In this document: positions 14,196 through 23,730 of the stretch, in pieces
Layout of the letters: each line of letters begins with the position of its first letter
How positions within the stretch are numbered: the stretch's first letter is position 1
Assembly: GCF_001633165.1 (NCBI RefSeq)
Contig: NZ_CP015418.1
Location: forward strand, 186,001-250,000
Source: Rhodovulum sulfidophilum DSM 1374
Lineage (GTDB): Bacteria; Pseudomonadota; Alphaproteobacteria; Rhodobacterales; Rhodobacteraceae
Direction: 5' to 3'
DNA length: 64,000 nt
Notes under the pieces: model-generated
Told to the model about the DNA's origin: nothing
Databases searched by the model: none
The model's input: the letters and a program-made list of their open reading frames with translations, nothing else
Translations under genes and position numbers: made by a program

Positions 14196-15608
14196 TCAGG
14201 GCAAAAGGCGCTGAATCGCCTTCACCCCCCGCTTGAGCCAGGGATTCTCGAACAGTTTGGGTGAAAAATAGGCTCCCGCCACCCGCTTGTTAAGTTCACC
14301 CAGCGTCGGATAGGGCAAAATCATCCCGGCCATGGCGGTCATCCGCTGACCGCTGGCGATAGCCAGGGCCCAGGGACCGACCAGTTCGCCGGCCTCGGCA
14401 CCGACCAGCGTCGCCCCGAGAGGGCGCCCCCGGCGCAGCACGACCTTGACGAATCCCGCGGTCCTGCCGCCGATCACGGCGCGGTCGTTTCCTGCATAAT
14501 CGGCGCGCACGACCTCGATTGCATCACCATGCGCGGCGCGGGCCTCGGCCTCGGTCGGGCCGATCTGCGCAAGTTCTGGGTCTGAATAGGTGACGCGGGG
14601 CATGTGATCGCGGCGAACCCGGGCGGGCAGGCCCAGCAGGATCGGCCGGATCACCAGCCCGGCATGATAGCCCGCCAGATGGGTGAACTGCCCCTGCCCC
14701 GCCGCATCGCCAATGGCATAGATCCGGCGATTCGTGCTGCGCAGGCCGGCATCGACCCGCACCCCGGCGGCATCGGCCTCGACCCCGGCCGCGGGCAGAT
14801 CCAGCCTCTCGAGCGCCGGGTGACGGCCCGCCGCGACCAGAAGATGGCTGCCCTCAAGCACACCATCCGCGGTCTCGACCGTGATCGCGCCCGCCCGGCC
14901 GGCGACCCGCCGCACCTCGGCATGCTCGAAGAGCTCGACGCCCTCGGCCCTCAGCCGGTCGAGCACCAGCGCCGCCGCCTCCGGGTCCTCCCGGGCCAGC
15001 GCCCGCTTCGCCTCGATCACGGTGACCTCTGCCCCGAGCCGGCGATGGGCCTGCGCCATCTCGATGCCGATCGGACCGCCGCCAAGGATCAGAAGCCGGT
15101 CGGGCCGCGCATCCAGCTCGAACAGGGTCTCGTTGGTGAGATACGGCACCCTATCGAGCCCCGGCACGGGCGGCACCGCCGGGCGCGAGCCGGTCGCGAT
15201 CACGAAGCGGCGCGCCCGGATGGTCTCTCCGCCCGCTTGGATCTCGCGCGGCGAGACGAAGCGCGCCCAGTCCCGGATCACCCGCACCCCGAGCCCCTCG
15301 AACCGCTCGACGCTGTCATGCGGGGCGATGGCGGCAATCGCGCCCCGCACATGGGCCATCACCGCGGCATGGTCGATCTTGGGCGCGACACCGGCAATGC
15401 CGCAGCCGCCCTCGCGCATCGCCTGCGCCCGGGCCGCGGCCGCCAGCAGCGCCTTCGAGGGCACACAACCATAATTGAGGCAATCGCCCCCCATCCTGTG
15501 ACCCTCGACCAGCACGACCCGCGCGCCCATCTGCGCCGCGCCTGCCGCCAGCGACAGCCCGGCGGCACCGCCACCGATGATGCAGAGATCGGTTTTCATC
15601 GGCGCCAT
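14196..15608 (-). CDS. FAD-dependent disulfide oxidoreductase (mercuric reductase-like)
   Basis: This is a 470-residue class I pyridine-nucleotide disulfide oxidoreductase. It has the FAD-binding IIGGGAAGLSLA, the redox-active pair Cys-x4-Cys in GDCLNYGCVPSKAL, the NAD(P)-binding ILGGGPIGIEMAQ, and AIGDAAG before the dimer interface. The C-terminus has ILPYPTLGELNKR rather than the His-x4-Glu of dihydrolipoamide dehydrogenase, so it is not a regular lipoamide enzyme. The TVP38-type membrane gene directly upstream is often paired or fused with such enzymes. The substrate is unknown. Confidence 0.85.
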   Translation of the reverse strand: MAPMKTDLCIIGGGAAGLSLAAGAAQMGARVVLVEGHRMGGDCLNYGCVPSKALLAAAARAQAMREGGCGIAGVAPKIDHAAVMAHVRGAIAAIAPHDSVERFEGLGVRVIRDWARFVSPREIQAGGETIRARRFVIATGSRPAVPPVPGLDRVPYLTNETLFELDARPDRLLILGGGPIGIEMAQAHRRLGAEVTVIEAKRALAREDPEAAALVLDRLRAEGVELFEHAEVRRVAGRAGAITVETADGVLEGSHLLVAAGRHPALERLDLPAAGVEADAAGVRVDAGLRSTNRRIYAIGDAAGQGQFTHLAGYHAGLVIRPILLGLPARVRRDHMPRVTYSDPELAQIGPTEAEARAAHGDAIEVVRADYAGNDRAVIGGRTAGFVKVVLRRGRPLGATLVGAEAGELVGPWALAIASGQRMTAMAGMILPYPTLGELNKRVAGAYFSPKLFENPWLKRGVKAIQRLLP

Positions 15609-15611
15609 CGG

Positions 15612-16343
15612 TCAGCCCTTCCGCCGCGCGACCCGGATCGCGATCGGCAGGGCCGCCAGCGCGGCCAGCCCCAAGAGCGGCCCCAGAACATAGGGTGCGA
15701 AGATGATGCCGAGATCGGGCCGCGCGCCACGCGCGAAGACCTCGCCCAGCCCGGCGCCGACCCATGTATAGACCAGCGCGCCCGGCATGATGCCGAAAAA
15801 GGTGGTGAAGACGAAGCGCCCGGCCCGGACCCCCACCATCGCGGGCAGCAGGTTGGCCACGAAGAACGGCACGGCCGGGACCAGCCGGATCAGGAACAAT
15901 ACCGGGATCTCGTTCTCGCGGAGGCCGTCGCGACAGGCCGCGATACGTCCCTCGCCGGCATCGAGCCGGGCCGAGAGCCGGTCGCCGAGCCCCCAGCGCG
16001 CCGCCAGAAAGATCAGAAGTGCCCCCAGCGTGGCGGCCGTGACATTGAAGAACACGCCCGGAAAGAGCCCGAAAAGGAAACCGCCGGTCAGCGTCGCCAC
16101 CGTCGCCCCCGGCAACGAGAAGGCGACGATCAGCACATAGGCCAGCATGAAGCCCAGCACCGCCAGGGCATAATTGGCGTCGCGCAGCGCGATCAGCGCC
16201 TCGCGATGCGCCGCCAGCGCCTCGAAGCTCAGCCGGTCGTTCAGCGTCACGGCACCGATCAGCGCCACGGCGGCAATCGCTGCCAGAAGCAGGTAGCGGG
16301 CAAGGCCCCGCCGTCTTGGCTTCTGCTGTCTTGTCCGGGACAT
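15612..16343 (-). CDS. TVP38/TMEM64 (DedA-superfamily) membrane protein
   Basis: A 243-residue inner-membrane protein with about five hydrophobic segments. The family signature is visible in FSLPGATVATLTGGFLFG and in FLIRLVPAVPFFVANLLPA. DedA-superfamily members include lipid scramblases. It is separated by 3 bp from the downstream oxidoreductase gene, so the two are co-expressed. I start it at ATG 16343; in-frame ATGs at 16364 and 16442 would add a charged extension. Confidence 0.82.
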   Translation of the reverse strand: MSRTRQQKPRRRGLARYLLLAAIAAVALIGAVTLNDRLSFEALAAHREALIALRDANYALAVLGFMLAYVLIVAFSLPGATVATLTGGFLFGLFPGVFFNVTAATLGALLIFLAARWGLGDRLSARLDAGEGRIAACRDGLRENEIPVLFLIRLVPAVPFFVANLLPAMVGVRAGRFVFTTFFGIMPGALVYTWVGAGLGEVFARGARPDLGIIFAPYVLGPLLGLAALAALPIAIRVARRKG

Positions 16344-16542
16344 GTCTGTTGTGCCGCTCACCATCTTCGGGTCCGATCCGGATTTCCGCCTTGCGAACCA
16401 TGCACGGCCCGGACCGGCCTGGACAGCCCGCTCACGCCGCATTGATCGGCGGTGACGAAGAAAAACGCCCCGCCTCCGGGCCGAAAGGACGGCCGCCGCC
16501 GCCCGGAGACCGTCGATTGCGGCATTTCCCGTGCGGGAAGAA

Positions 16543-16571
16543 TTGACTTGCCCGCGTCAAGCCCCTAAAGG
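16543..16571 (+). promoter_or_regulatory. Predicted rpmH promoter
   Basis: TTGACT and TAAAGG are separated by 17 bp, 72 bases before the rpmH start. The 299-bp gap between the divergent TVP38 gene and rpmH holds nothing else that I recognise. Confidence 0.5.
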
Positions 16572-16642
16572 ACGGGCTTCGAACACCATAGGGCCTTCGA
16601 ATCCGCACGCGGTTTGGGTCCATCTCGACGGAGCGACGCGCG

Positions 16643-16777
16643 ATGAAACGCACCTATCAACCTTCGAATCTGGTCCGCAAGAAGCGCCACGGCTTCCGTG
16701 CCCGCATGGCGACCAAGGCTGGCCGCAAGATTCTGAACGCCCGCCGTGCCCGTGGCCGCAAGAGCCTTTGCGCCTGA
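16643..16777 (+). CDS. rpmH: Ribosomal protein bL34
   Basis: This 44-residue protein begins [20 protein letters not shown] and is extremely basic, as all bL34 proteins are. It is a large-subunit protein and heads the conserved rpmH-rnpA-yidD-yidC gene order. Confidence 0.97.
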   Translation: MKRTYQPSNLVRKKRHGFRARMATKAGRKILNARRARGRKSLCA

Positions 16778-16802
16778 GAGCACGCCTGAGGGCGATGACG
16801 AC

Positions 16803-17219
16803 ATGATGCCGCCGGGGATGAACGGCGCCTCCGAAACATCGGAGAGCGTCAAAGCTTCTCCGGCGGTTTCGTCATGCCTGACGGTCCTCTCCCGCCGCGC
16901 AGACTTCCTGCTCGCGGCGCGGGCAAGACGGCAATCGGCCCCCGCCTTCACGCTGCAGGCCCGGCGCCGGACCGAGGCGCCCGAGGGCGGCATCCGGATC
17001 GGCTTCACCTGCTCGAAGAAGGTGGGCAATGCTGTCGCGCGCAACCGCGCCAAGCGCCGCCTGCGCGAGATCGCCCGGACCGAGCTGCCTGTCCATGGCC
17101 GCCCGGGTTGGGATTATGTGCTGATCGGACGACCGGTCACGACGGCAAGCCGCGATTTCGCGGCCCTGCGTGCCGACCTGCGCCGGGCGCTCGAACGCCT
17201 GCATGCGGACCGGTCATGA
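16803..17219 (+). CDS. rnpA: Ribonuclease P protein component
   Basis: The protein subunit of RNase P, which trims the 5' ends of precursor tRNAs. The RnpA signature is clear in [24 protein letters not shown], followed by [11 protein letters not shown] choose ATG 16803 (138 residues); an in-frame ATG at 16746 would overlap rpmH and add a non-conserved extension. It overlaps yidD by 4 bp. Confidence 0.93.
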   Translation: MMPPGMNGASETSESVKASPAVSSCLTVLSRRADFLLAARARRQSAPAFTLQARRRTEAPEGGIRIGFTCSKKVGNAVARNRAKRRLREIARTELPVHGRPGWDYVLIGRPVTTASRDFAALRADLRRALERLHADRS

Positions 17220-17455
17220 GCCCGCTCGCCCGCCTGCTTGCCCTGCCGATCCGCGCCTACCGTATCGTGCTGTCGCCCTGGATCGGGTTCAACTGCCGCT
17301 ATCAGCCGACCTGCTCGGCCTATGCGCTGGAAGCGCTTGAAACGCATGGCGCCCTTCGCGGCGGTGCCCTGGCGCTCTGGCGCATCCTGCGCTGCAATCC
17401 CTGGGGCGGCTGCGGCTACGACCCGGTACCGCCGAAGCCCGACCCGAAGCGCTAG
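17216..17455 (+). CDS. yidD: Membrane protein insertion efficiency factor YidD
   Basis: A 79-residue protein with the family core [18 protein letters not shown] and [17 protein letters not shown]. YidD is an amphipathic membrane-associated protein that helps the YidC/Sec insertion pathway. The start overlaps the rnpA stop as ATGA. Confidence 0.95.
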   Translation: MSPLARLLALPIRAYRIVLSPWIGFNCRYQPTCSAYALEALETHGALRGGALALWRILRCNPWGGCGYDPVPPKPDPKR

Positions 17456-17518
17456 ACCGCGAAAGACAAAGCGCCTTTCCGCTTCCCCGGCGGCGGGCAA
17501 TCTGGCATAGGCCCGGCC

Positions 17519-18388
17519 ATGTCTGACGAGACCGACGATATCCACCCGCTGTTCCACGGCGCCCCCTCGACAACCGAGTTCAAGAAGCTGCGCAAGCGGA
17601 TCATCCGCGACACCCGCGAGGCCATCGAACAATACGGGATGATCGAGCGCGGCGCGCGCTGGCTGGTCTGCCTCTCGGGCGGCAAGGACAGCTACACGCT
17701 GCTTGCCGCGCTTTACGAATTGAAATGGCGCGGGCTGCTGCCGGTCGAGCTGCTGGCCTGCAATCTCGACCAAGGGCAGCCCGGCTTTCCGGCCACGGTG
17801 CTGCCCGCATTCCTGGAGCGAATGGGGGTCCCGCACCGGATCGAGTATCAGGACACCTATTCCATCGTGATGGACAAGGTGCCCCAGGGCCGGACCTATT
17901 GCGCGCTCTGCTCGCGGCTCCGGCGGGGCAATCTCTACCGCATCGCCCGCGAGGAGGGCTGCTCGGCCGTGGTGCTGGGCCATCACCGCGACGACATCCT
18001 GGAAACCTTCCTGCTGAACCTGTTCCACGGCGGACGACTGGCGACGATGCCGCCGAAGCTTGTGAACGAGGAGGGCGATCTTTTCGTCTACCGCCCGCTC
18101 GCCCATGTGGCCGAGGCCGATTGCGCGCGCTTCGCCCGGGCGATGGATTATCCGATCATACCCTGCGATCTCTGCGGCAGCCAGGACGGGCTGCAGCGCA
18201 TGCAGGTCAAGGCGATGCTCGACCAGTGGGAGACCAACCATCCCGGGCGCCGCCAGAAGATGTTTCGCGCGCTGATGCATGTGCGCCCCTCACATCTGCT
18301 TGACCCGACGCTCTTCGACTTCGCGGGACTCCTGCGGGAAACCGGCGCTCCCTCCGACATCGCGCCCGGCGAGCCCCCAGAGGGCTGA
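17519..18388 (+). CDS. ttcA: tRNA 2-thiocytidine biosynthesis protein TtcA
   Basis: This 289-residue enzyme thiolates C32 of certain tRNAs with an ATP-PPi loop and an iron-sulfur cluster. The PP-loop is SGGKDS (53-58). The cluster ligands are Cys128 and Cys131 in YCALCSR and a second Cys pair in PCDLCGSQ. It is inserted between yidD and yidC, an arrangement I regard as usual in Rhodobacteraceae. A palindrome follows it before yidC. Confidence 0.93.
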   Translation: MSDETDDIHPLFHGAPSTTEFKKLRKRIIRDTREAIEQYGMIERGARWLVCLSGGKDSYTLLAALYELKWRGLLPVELLACNLDQGQPGFPATVLPAFLERMGVPHRIEYQDTYSIVMDKVPQGRTYCALCSRLRRGNLYRIAREEGCSAVVLGHHRDDILETFLLNLFHGGRLATMPPKLVNEEGDLFVYRPLAHVAEADCARFARAMDYPIIPCDLCGSQDGLQRMQVKAMLDQWETNHPGRRQKMFRALMHVRPSHLLDPTLFDFAGLLRETGAPSDIAPGEPPEG

Positions 18389-18428
18389 CGATCCCCCGGC
18401 CGCTCGCCCGTTGCGAGGCCGGGAATTT

Positions 18429-18483
18429 GGGTATTTTTCCAAGAAGAAGCAGGCATGTGTCTTCTTCTTGGTCCAAATACCCC
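18429..18483. repeat. Long palindrome between ttcA and yidC
   Basis: The outer arms GGGTATTT and AAATACCC and inner arms CCAAGAAGAAG and CTTCTTCTTGG surround an 11-base loop. It could terminate ttcA transcription, but the outer and inner arms look like a dispersed palindromic unit rather than a simple terminator. Confidence 0.6.
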
Positions 18484-18644
18484 GACGGAGCGTCCAAAAA
18501 GGGCGATCGGCGGGGGCGAGTGCGGACAGATGCCAAAGGCGGGCACTGCCCTCATATGCCGTGCGTCGGCAAAACGACTTGACCTCACCGGCCTCAATCT
18601 GTTGAAGCAGCCACACCTTTCAAAGGACGGGGTGGCGGTCTGCC

Positions 18645-20501
18645 ATGGACGATCAGAACAAGAATCTCATACTCGCAACGGCGCTCAGCTTCCTGGTGAT
18701 CCTCGGGTGGTTCCTGTTATTCCCGCCGGAACAGCAGGCACCGGTCGAGGAACAGGACGCCGTCACGACGACCGAGCAGACCGGCAGCGGCGCGACCGCG
18801 CCCGACCTGGCCGTGGCCCCTCCGGCGCCTCAGGGCAGCGGCGCGGCCAGCACGCCCGAAACCGCCGCCCCCTCGCTGGCCGCCGAGGCGCCCCGGCTCT
18901 CGATCGAGACGCCGCGCCTGACCGGGTCGATCTCGCTTCTGGGCGGACGCATCGACCGGCTGTCGCTGAAAGACTATCACGAGACGCTCGATCCGGACTC
19001 GCCGCTTGTCTCGCTGCTTGAGCCGGTCGGGACCGAGCGGCCCTATTACGCGCTTTATGGCTGGGCGCCCGCGGGCAGCCTTGGCTATGAGGACGTCCCC
19101 GGGGCCAACACGCTCTGGACCCTCGACGGCAACGACGCGCTGTCGGTCGACAGCCCCGTCTCGATGCATTGGAACAATGGCAAGGGTCTGACCTTCCATC
19201 GCACCATCAGCATCGACGAGAACTACATGTTCACGGTCGAGCAAAGCGTCGAGAACGCCACCGGCGAGACCGTGCGCCTTGCGCCCTACGGCATCGTCGC
19301 GCGCCATGGCCAGCCCGAGGGCAGCCGCTTCTACATCCTGCACGAGGGCGTGGTCCGGCAGACCGACAGCGAGCTGGAAGAGATCAAGTACAAGAAGATG
19401 CCCGACATGGATTATGTCGAGCGCGAAAGGGCCAATGCCGAGGTCACCGACGTTCAGGAGAACGGCTGGATCGGCTTCACCGACAAATACTGGATGACCA
19501 CGCTGATCCCCGAGCCGGGTCAGCCCTTCACCTCGGTCGCCAAATACGTCCAGGGGCCCGACATCTATCAGGTCGAGGCGCGGCTGCCGGTCGTGGACGT
19601 GGCCGCCGGTGCCACCGAGAGCACTTCGACCATGCTGTTCGCGGGCGCCAAGGAATGGGAGACGATCCACCATTACCAGAAGGATGACGGCATCTTCCGC
19701 TTCATCGACTCGATCGACTGGGGCTGGTTCTTCTTCTTCACCAAACCGATCTTCCGCGTGCTGCACTGGCTGAACGGGGCGATGTCGGGCCTTGGCGTGC
19801 CGGGCTCGATGGGCTGGTCGATCATCCTCCTGACCGTCATCATCAAGGCGATCGTCCTGCCCCTGGCCTACAAGTCCTACAGCTCGATGGCGAAGATGAA
19901 GGAACTTCAGCCCAAGATGGAAGAGCTGAAGGAACGCTGCGGCGACGACCGCCAGAAGCTGCAGCAGGAGATGATGACGCTCTACAAGAAAGAGAAGGTG
20001 AACCCCGCCGCGGGCTGTCTGCCGCTCTTCGTGCAGATCCCGATCTTCTTCTCGCTCTACAAGGTGATCTTCGTCACCATCGAGCTGCGCCATGCGCCGT
20101 GGATCGGCTGGATCCATGACCTCTCGGCGCCCGATCCGTCCTCGATCCTTAACCTGTTCGGCCTGCTGCCCTATGCGCCGCCGGAACCGGGCTCGTTCTT
20201 CGCGATCCTGTCGCTCGGTGTGCTACCGATCCTGCTCGGGATCTCGATGTGGCTGCAGCAGAAGCTGAACCCGACCCCCACCGATGCGACCCAGGCCATG
20301 GTCTTCGCCTGGCTGCCCTGGGTGTTCATGTTCATGCTGGGCAACTTCGCCAGCGGGCTGGTGCTGTACTGGATCTGCAACAACACGATCACCTTCATCC
20401 AGCAATATGTGATCATGCGCATCCACGGCTTCCACCCCGACGTGCTGGGCAATATCAGGTCGAGCTTCCGCAAGAAGAAGCCGGAACCGGAGCACAAATG
20501 A
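18645..20501 (+). CDS. yidC: Membrane protein insertase YidC
   Basis: This is a 618-residue insertase that places proteins in the inner membrane alone or with SecYEG. An N-terminal membrane helix (residues ~7-24) is followed by a Pro/Ala/Glu-rich linker and the large periplasmic beta domain. The conserved insertase core starts near 370 with five helices: GWSIILLTVIIKAIVLPL, then the coiled loop with KMKELQPKMEELKERCGDD, NPAAGCLPLFVQIPIFFSLY and later segments. The tail is Lys-rich, which may contact ribosomes. The stop overlaps the MOSC gene. Confidence 0.96.
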   Translation: MDDQNKNLILATALSFLVILGWFLLFPPEQQAPVEEQDAVTTTEQTGSGATAPDLAVAPPAPQGSGAASTPETAAPSLAAEAPRLSIETPRLTGSISLLGGRIDRLSLKDYHETLDPDSPLVSLLEPVGTERPYYALYGWAPAGSLGYEDVPGANTLWTLDGNDALSVDSPVSMHWNNGKGLTFHRTISIDENYMFTVEQSVENATGETVRLAPYGIVARHGQPEGSRFYILHEGVVRQTDSELEEIKYKKMPDMDYVERERANAEVTDVQENGWIGFTDKYWMTTLIPEPGQPFTSVAKYVQGPDIYQVEARLPVVDVAAGATESTSTMLFAGAKEWETIHHYQKDDGIFRFIDSIDWGWFFFFTKPIFRVLHWLNGAMSGLGVPGSMGWSIILLTVIIKAIVLPLAYKSYSSMAKMKELQPKMEELKERCGDDRQKLQQEMMTLYKKEKVNPAAGCLPLFVQIPIFFSLYKVIFVTIELRHAPWIGWIHDLSAPDPSSILNLFGLLPYAPPEPGSFFAILSLGVLPILLGISMWLQQKLNPTPTDATQAMVFAWLPWVFMFMLGNFASGLVLYWICNNTITFIQQYVIMRIHGFHPDVLGNIRSSFRKKKPEPEHK

Positions 20502-21244
20502 CGGCACGGCTGGCCCGGATCTATCGCCACCCGATCAAGGGCCACGGCGCCGAGGCGCTGGAGGCGGTGGATCTTCAGGCCGGCCGCACCCTTCCCTGGG
20601 ACCGCACCTGGGCCGTGGCGCATGAGGCGTCGCGGGCGGACGGAACCGGCTGGGCGCCCTGTGCGAATTTCTCGCGCGGGGCGAAGGCGCCGCAGCTTAT
20701 GGCCATCGGCGCGCAGCTGGACGAGGCGGCGGGGCAAGTGACCCTGACCCATCCCGACCGGCCCGAGCTGAGCTTTTCTCCCGACAGCGAGGCCGCCGCC
20801 CTGATCGACTGGGTCGCCCCGCTGATGCCCGCAGACCGCGCCGCCTCGACCCGGATCGTCCGGGCCCCGGGGCGCGGCATGACCGACAGCGCCTTTCCCT
20901 CGGTCAGCCTCCTGGGGCTGGCGTCGCTCGAGGCCCTGTCCGGACAGCTCGGCCAGGCGCTGTCGCCGCTGCGCTTCCGCGGCAATTTCTGGATCGAGGG
21001 GCTCACCCCCTTCGCCGAATTCGACTGGGTCGGACGCAAGATCCGACTGGGCCGGGCGGTGATCGAGGTGCGCGAGCGCATCACCCGCTGCATGGCGACG
21101 GCCGCCAACCCCGAAACCGGCGAACGCGACGCCGACACGCTGGGCGCGCTGCAGGCCGGCTGGGGGCACAAGCAATTCGGCGTCTATGCCGAGGTGATCG
21201 AGGGCGGCCGCGTAGCCCTTGGCGACGCTCTGGAGGCGCTATGA
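20498..21244 (+). CDS. MOSC domain-containing protein
   Basis: This 248-residue protein has an N-terminal MOSC_N beta barrel (RIYRHPIKGHGAEAL) and a C-terminal MOSC domain with FRGNFWIEG and the conserved Cys in ITRCMATAANPETGERD. MOSC proteins are molybdenum-cofactor sulfurase-like or bind N-hydroxylated substrates. The substrate here is unknown. It overlaps yidC and engB by 4 bp at each end. Confidence 0.88.
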   Translation: MTARLARIYRHPIKGHGAEALEAVDLQAGRTLPWDRTWAVAHEASRADGTGWAPCANFSRGAKAPQLMAIGAQLDEAAGQVTLTHPDRPELSFSPDSEAAALIDWVAPLMPADRAASTRIVRAPGRGMTDSAFPSVSLLGLASLEALSGQLGQALSPLRFRGNFWIEGLTPFAEFDWVGRKIRLGRAVIEVRERITRCMATAANPETGERDADTLGALQAGWGHKQFGVYAEVIEGGRVALGDALEAL

Positions 21245-21894
21245 CCCCCCTTCCCTTCCCGCTGACGCCCGAACCCGATGCCGAGGCCGCCGAACGCGGA
21301 CGCAAGCTGTTCGCGGGCCCCGTCGAATTCCTGAAAGGCGTGGTCGCGATGGACGGGCTGCCGCCCGCCGACCGGCCCGAGATCTGCTTTGCCGGGCGGT
21401 CCAACGTGGGCAAGTCGAGCCTGATCAACGCGCTGACCGGGCGCAAGGCGCTAGCGCGGGCCTCGAACACGCCCGGGCGGACCCAGGAGATCAACTATTT
21501 CACCCTGGGCGAAAGCCATTACCTCGTCGACCTGCCGGGCTATGGCTATGCCGAGGCGCCGCTGAAGGTGGTCGAGAAATGGCAGCGCCTGCTCAAGGCC
21601 TATCTGGCCGGGCGTCAGACGCTGCGCCGGGCCTTCGTGCTGATCGATGCGCGCCACGGGGTGAAGCCGGTCGATGACGAGATCATGAAGCTGCTCGACG
21701 GCGCCGCGGTGACCTTCCAGACGGTGCTGACCAAGGCCGACAAGGTGAAGGTCGCCGAGCGCGACAAGGTGCTGGACCAGGTCCGGGCCTCGCTGGCGCG
21801 TCACCCCGCCGCCTTCCCCGAGATCATTCTGAGCTCGTCCGAGAAGGGCGACGGGATCCCCACCCTGCGCGCGACCGTCGAGGGCATCGCCTAG
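21241..21894 (+). CDS. engB: Ribosome biogenesis GTPase YihA/EngB
   Basis: A 217-residue GTPase needed for large-subunit assembly and division. Motifs: G1 GRSNVGKSS, G2 region with NTPGRTQEINYF, G3 DLPGYGYA, G4 TKAD and G5 SSSEK. It ends the operon that begins at rpmH. A short hairpin and a convergent gene follow. Confidence 0.95.
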   Translation: MTPLPFPLTPEPDAEAAERGRKLFAGPVEFLKGVVAMDGLPPADRPEICFAGRSNVGKSSLINALTGRKALARASNTPGRTQEINYFTLGESHYLVDLPGYGYAEAPLKVVEKWQRLLKAYLAGRQTLRRAFVLIDARHGVKPVDDEIMKLLDGAAVTFQTVLTKADKVKVAERDKVLDQVRASLARHPAAFPEIILSSSEKGDGIPTLRATVEGIA

Positions 21895-21915
21895 GACAAC
21901 GCCCCGTCTTGTAAG

Positions 21916-21930
21916 GCCCGCCTCGCGGGC
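21916..21930. terminator. Short hairpin between convergent engB and SDR genes
   Basis: The arms GCCCGC and GCGGGC enclose a 3-base loop in the 39-bp space between two converging genes. It lacks a T-tract, so efficiency is uncertain. Confidence 0.4.
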
Positions 21931-21933
21931 GGC

Positions 21934-22665
21934 TCAGACGTGCTGGCCCGCGTTGACCTCGATCTCGGTGCCGGTGACGTAGCTTGCCTCCTCCGAACAG
22001 AGGAAATGGATCACGCTGGCCACTTCCTCGGGCTGGCCCAGACGGCGCAGCGGCAGACCTTCGACGATCTTCTCGGTGCCGGGGCTCAGGATCGAGGTTT
22101 CGACCTCTCCGGGCGCGATCGCGTTCACCCGGACACCCAGCGGGCCGAAATCATGCGCCATCTCGCGGGTCAGCGCAGCCAACGCGGCTTTCGAGGTGGA
22201 ATAGGCCGCGCCCGCGAAGGGATGCACGCGGCTGCCCGCGATCGAGGTGACATTGACGATGGCGCCCCGGGCCGCGGCCAGTTCGTCCTGCAGCCCGCGT
22301 GCCAGCACGATGGAGGCGAAGAAGTTCACGTTGAAGACCTGCCCCCAGGTCCGCATGTCGGTTTCCAGCGTATTGAGCCGCCCGCCCTCCTCGGTCTTGG
22401 GCGAGATCCCGGCATTGTTGACCAGCGCATGCAGCTTGCCCCCGGTCAGCTTGCCGCGCACCACCTCGATGGCGCGTTTGGTCATGGCCGGATCGGCCAG
22501 ATCGATCTGGACATGGTTCTCGGCCCCGCCGGGCCAGGGACAGCGCGAGTCGAAGGGATGGCGCGAACAGGTCAGAACCCGCCAGCCTTCGGCCGAAAAG
22601 CGCTTGACCGTCGCATGCCCGATACCCCGGCTCGCTCCGGTCAGCAACATTACCCTCTGTTCCAT
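21934..22665 (-). CDS. Short-chain dehydrogenase/reductase
   Basis: A 243-residue SDR oxidoreductase with cofactor motif TGASRGIG near the start, NNAG in the fourth strand, and catalytic Ser, Tyr and Lys in SIAGSRVHPF and YSTSKAAL. The end, GTEIEVNAGQHV, is typical of the FabG-like group. I start it at ATG 22665, which has an AAAGGTG site, rather than at 22725. The substrate cannot be inferred. Confidence 0.88.
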   Translation of the reverse strand: MEQRVMLLTGASRGIGHATVKRFSAEGWRVLTCSRHPFDSRCPWPGGAENHVQIDLADPAMTKRAIEVVRGKLTGGKLHALVNNAGISPKTEEGGRLNTLETDMRTWGQVFNVNFFASIVLARGLQDELAAARGAIVNVTSIAGSRVHPFAGAAYSTSKAALAALTREMAHDFGPLGVRVNAIAPGEVETSILSPGTEKIVEGLPLRRLGQPEEVASVIHFLCSEEASYVTGTEIEVNAGQHV

Positions 22666-22780
22666 CGCACCTTTCCCGTTCTGCGGCCTGATCAACGTAA
22701 GCCCGGCGCGCCAAAAGACAATCACCCTTGGCCTGAGGACGCGCAGGCGCTAACAGACGGTCATTGGACGGACCCGCAGA

Positions 22781-23653
22781 ATGAGAAGACAGACCGCCAT
22801 GAATCGCGACTGGATCGCCACCGCCCGGACATTGTCCGCGGCGCTGCCCTATCTTCAGCGCTATACCGGCGCCATCGTCGTCATAAAGTTCGGCGGCCAT
22901 GCCATGGGCGACGATGCCGAGATGGAGAGCTTCGCCCGCGATGTCGTGCTGATGCGGCAGGTCGGCGTGAACCCGGTGATCGTCCATGGCGGCGGGCCGA
23001 TGATCAACGAGATGCTGGCCAAGCTCGGCGTGGTGTCGGAATTCGTCAAGGGCAAGCGGGTGACCGATGCCGCCACCGTCGAGGTGGTCGAGATGGTGCT
23101 TTCGGGACGGGTCAACAAGCGCATTGCCCAGGCGATCAACGATCAGGGCGGCAAGGCGGTCGGGCTCTCGGGCAAGGATGCGGGGCTGATCGTCTGCGAC
23201 CAGGCCGATCCGTCGCTGGGATTCGTCGGGGCGCCCACCGAGGTGAACCCCGAGGTGCTGCACCAGCTCTTTGCCGCGGGAATGATCCCGGTCGTGGCCC
23301 CGCTTGGCGCCGGGCGCGCGGGCGAGACCTTCAACATCAACGGCGATACCGCGGCGGGCGCCATCGCGGCGGCGCTGAAGGCCGACCGGCTGCTGCTGCT
23401 GACCGATGTCTCCGGCGTCAAGGATGCCTCGGGCCGCGTCATGACCGAGCTGACCCCCGACAATATCCGCGAGATGACCGCCTCGGGCGTGATCGCGGGC
23501 GGCATGATCCCGAAGACCGAAACCGCGCTGTCGGCGATCGAGGGCGGCGTGCGCGCGGTGGTCATCCTCGACGGTCGCGCGCCCAATGCCTGCCTTCTGG
23601 AGCTTTTCACCGATCACGGGGCGGGCTCGCTGATCCGCGCGCCGCGTCCCTGA
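22781..23653 (+). CDS. argB: Acetylglutamate kinase
   Basis: This 290-residue kinase phosphorylates N-acetylglutamate in arginine biosynthesis. It has IKFGGHAMG for the phosphate loop, [12 protein letters not shown] for the substrate, and [15 protein letters not shown] and [11 protein letters not shown] near the C-terminus. The N-terminal extension [12 protein letters not shown] is usual for arginine-sensitive hexameric forms. ATG 22799 is an alternative start. Confidence 0.95.
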   Translation: MRRQTAMNRDWIATARTLSAALPYLQRYTGAIVVIKFGGHAMGDDAEMESFARDVVLMRQVGVNPVIVHGGGPMINEMLAKLGVVSEFVKGKRVTDAATVEVVEMVLSGRVNKRIAQAINDQGGKAVGLSGKDAGLIVCDQADPSLGFVGAPTEVNPEVLHQLFAAGMIPVVAPLGAGRAGETFNINGDTAAGAIAAALKADRLLLLTDVSGVKDASGRVMTELTPDNIREMTASGVIAGGMIPKTETALSAIEGGVRAVVILDGRAPNACLLELFTDHGAGSLIRAPRP

Positions 23654-23730
23654 CGCAGCGAACCTGCTGGCCCGGAGCGACAGGCTGTGACAGGATGCCC
23701 CCGACCCGCGACAAGCAAAGCGGCCTGCCG

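Noticed and set aside
12660..16445. Long plus-strand open frames (534 and 613 codons) opposite the kinase, oxidoreductase and TVP38 genes
   Set aside because: They are His/Arg/Gln/Asp-rich and low in typical protein motifs, as expected from the complement of GC-rich coding DNA; the minus-strand genes have clear motifs.
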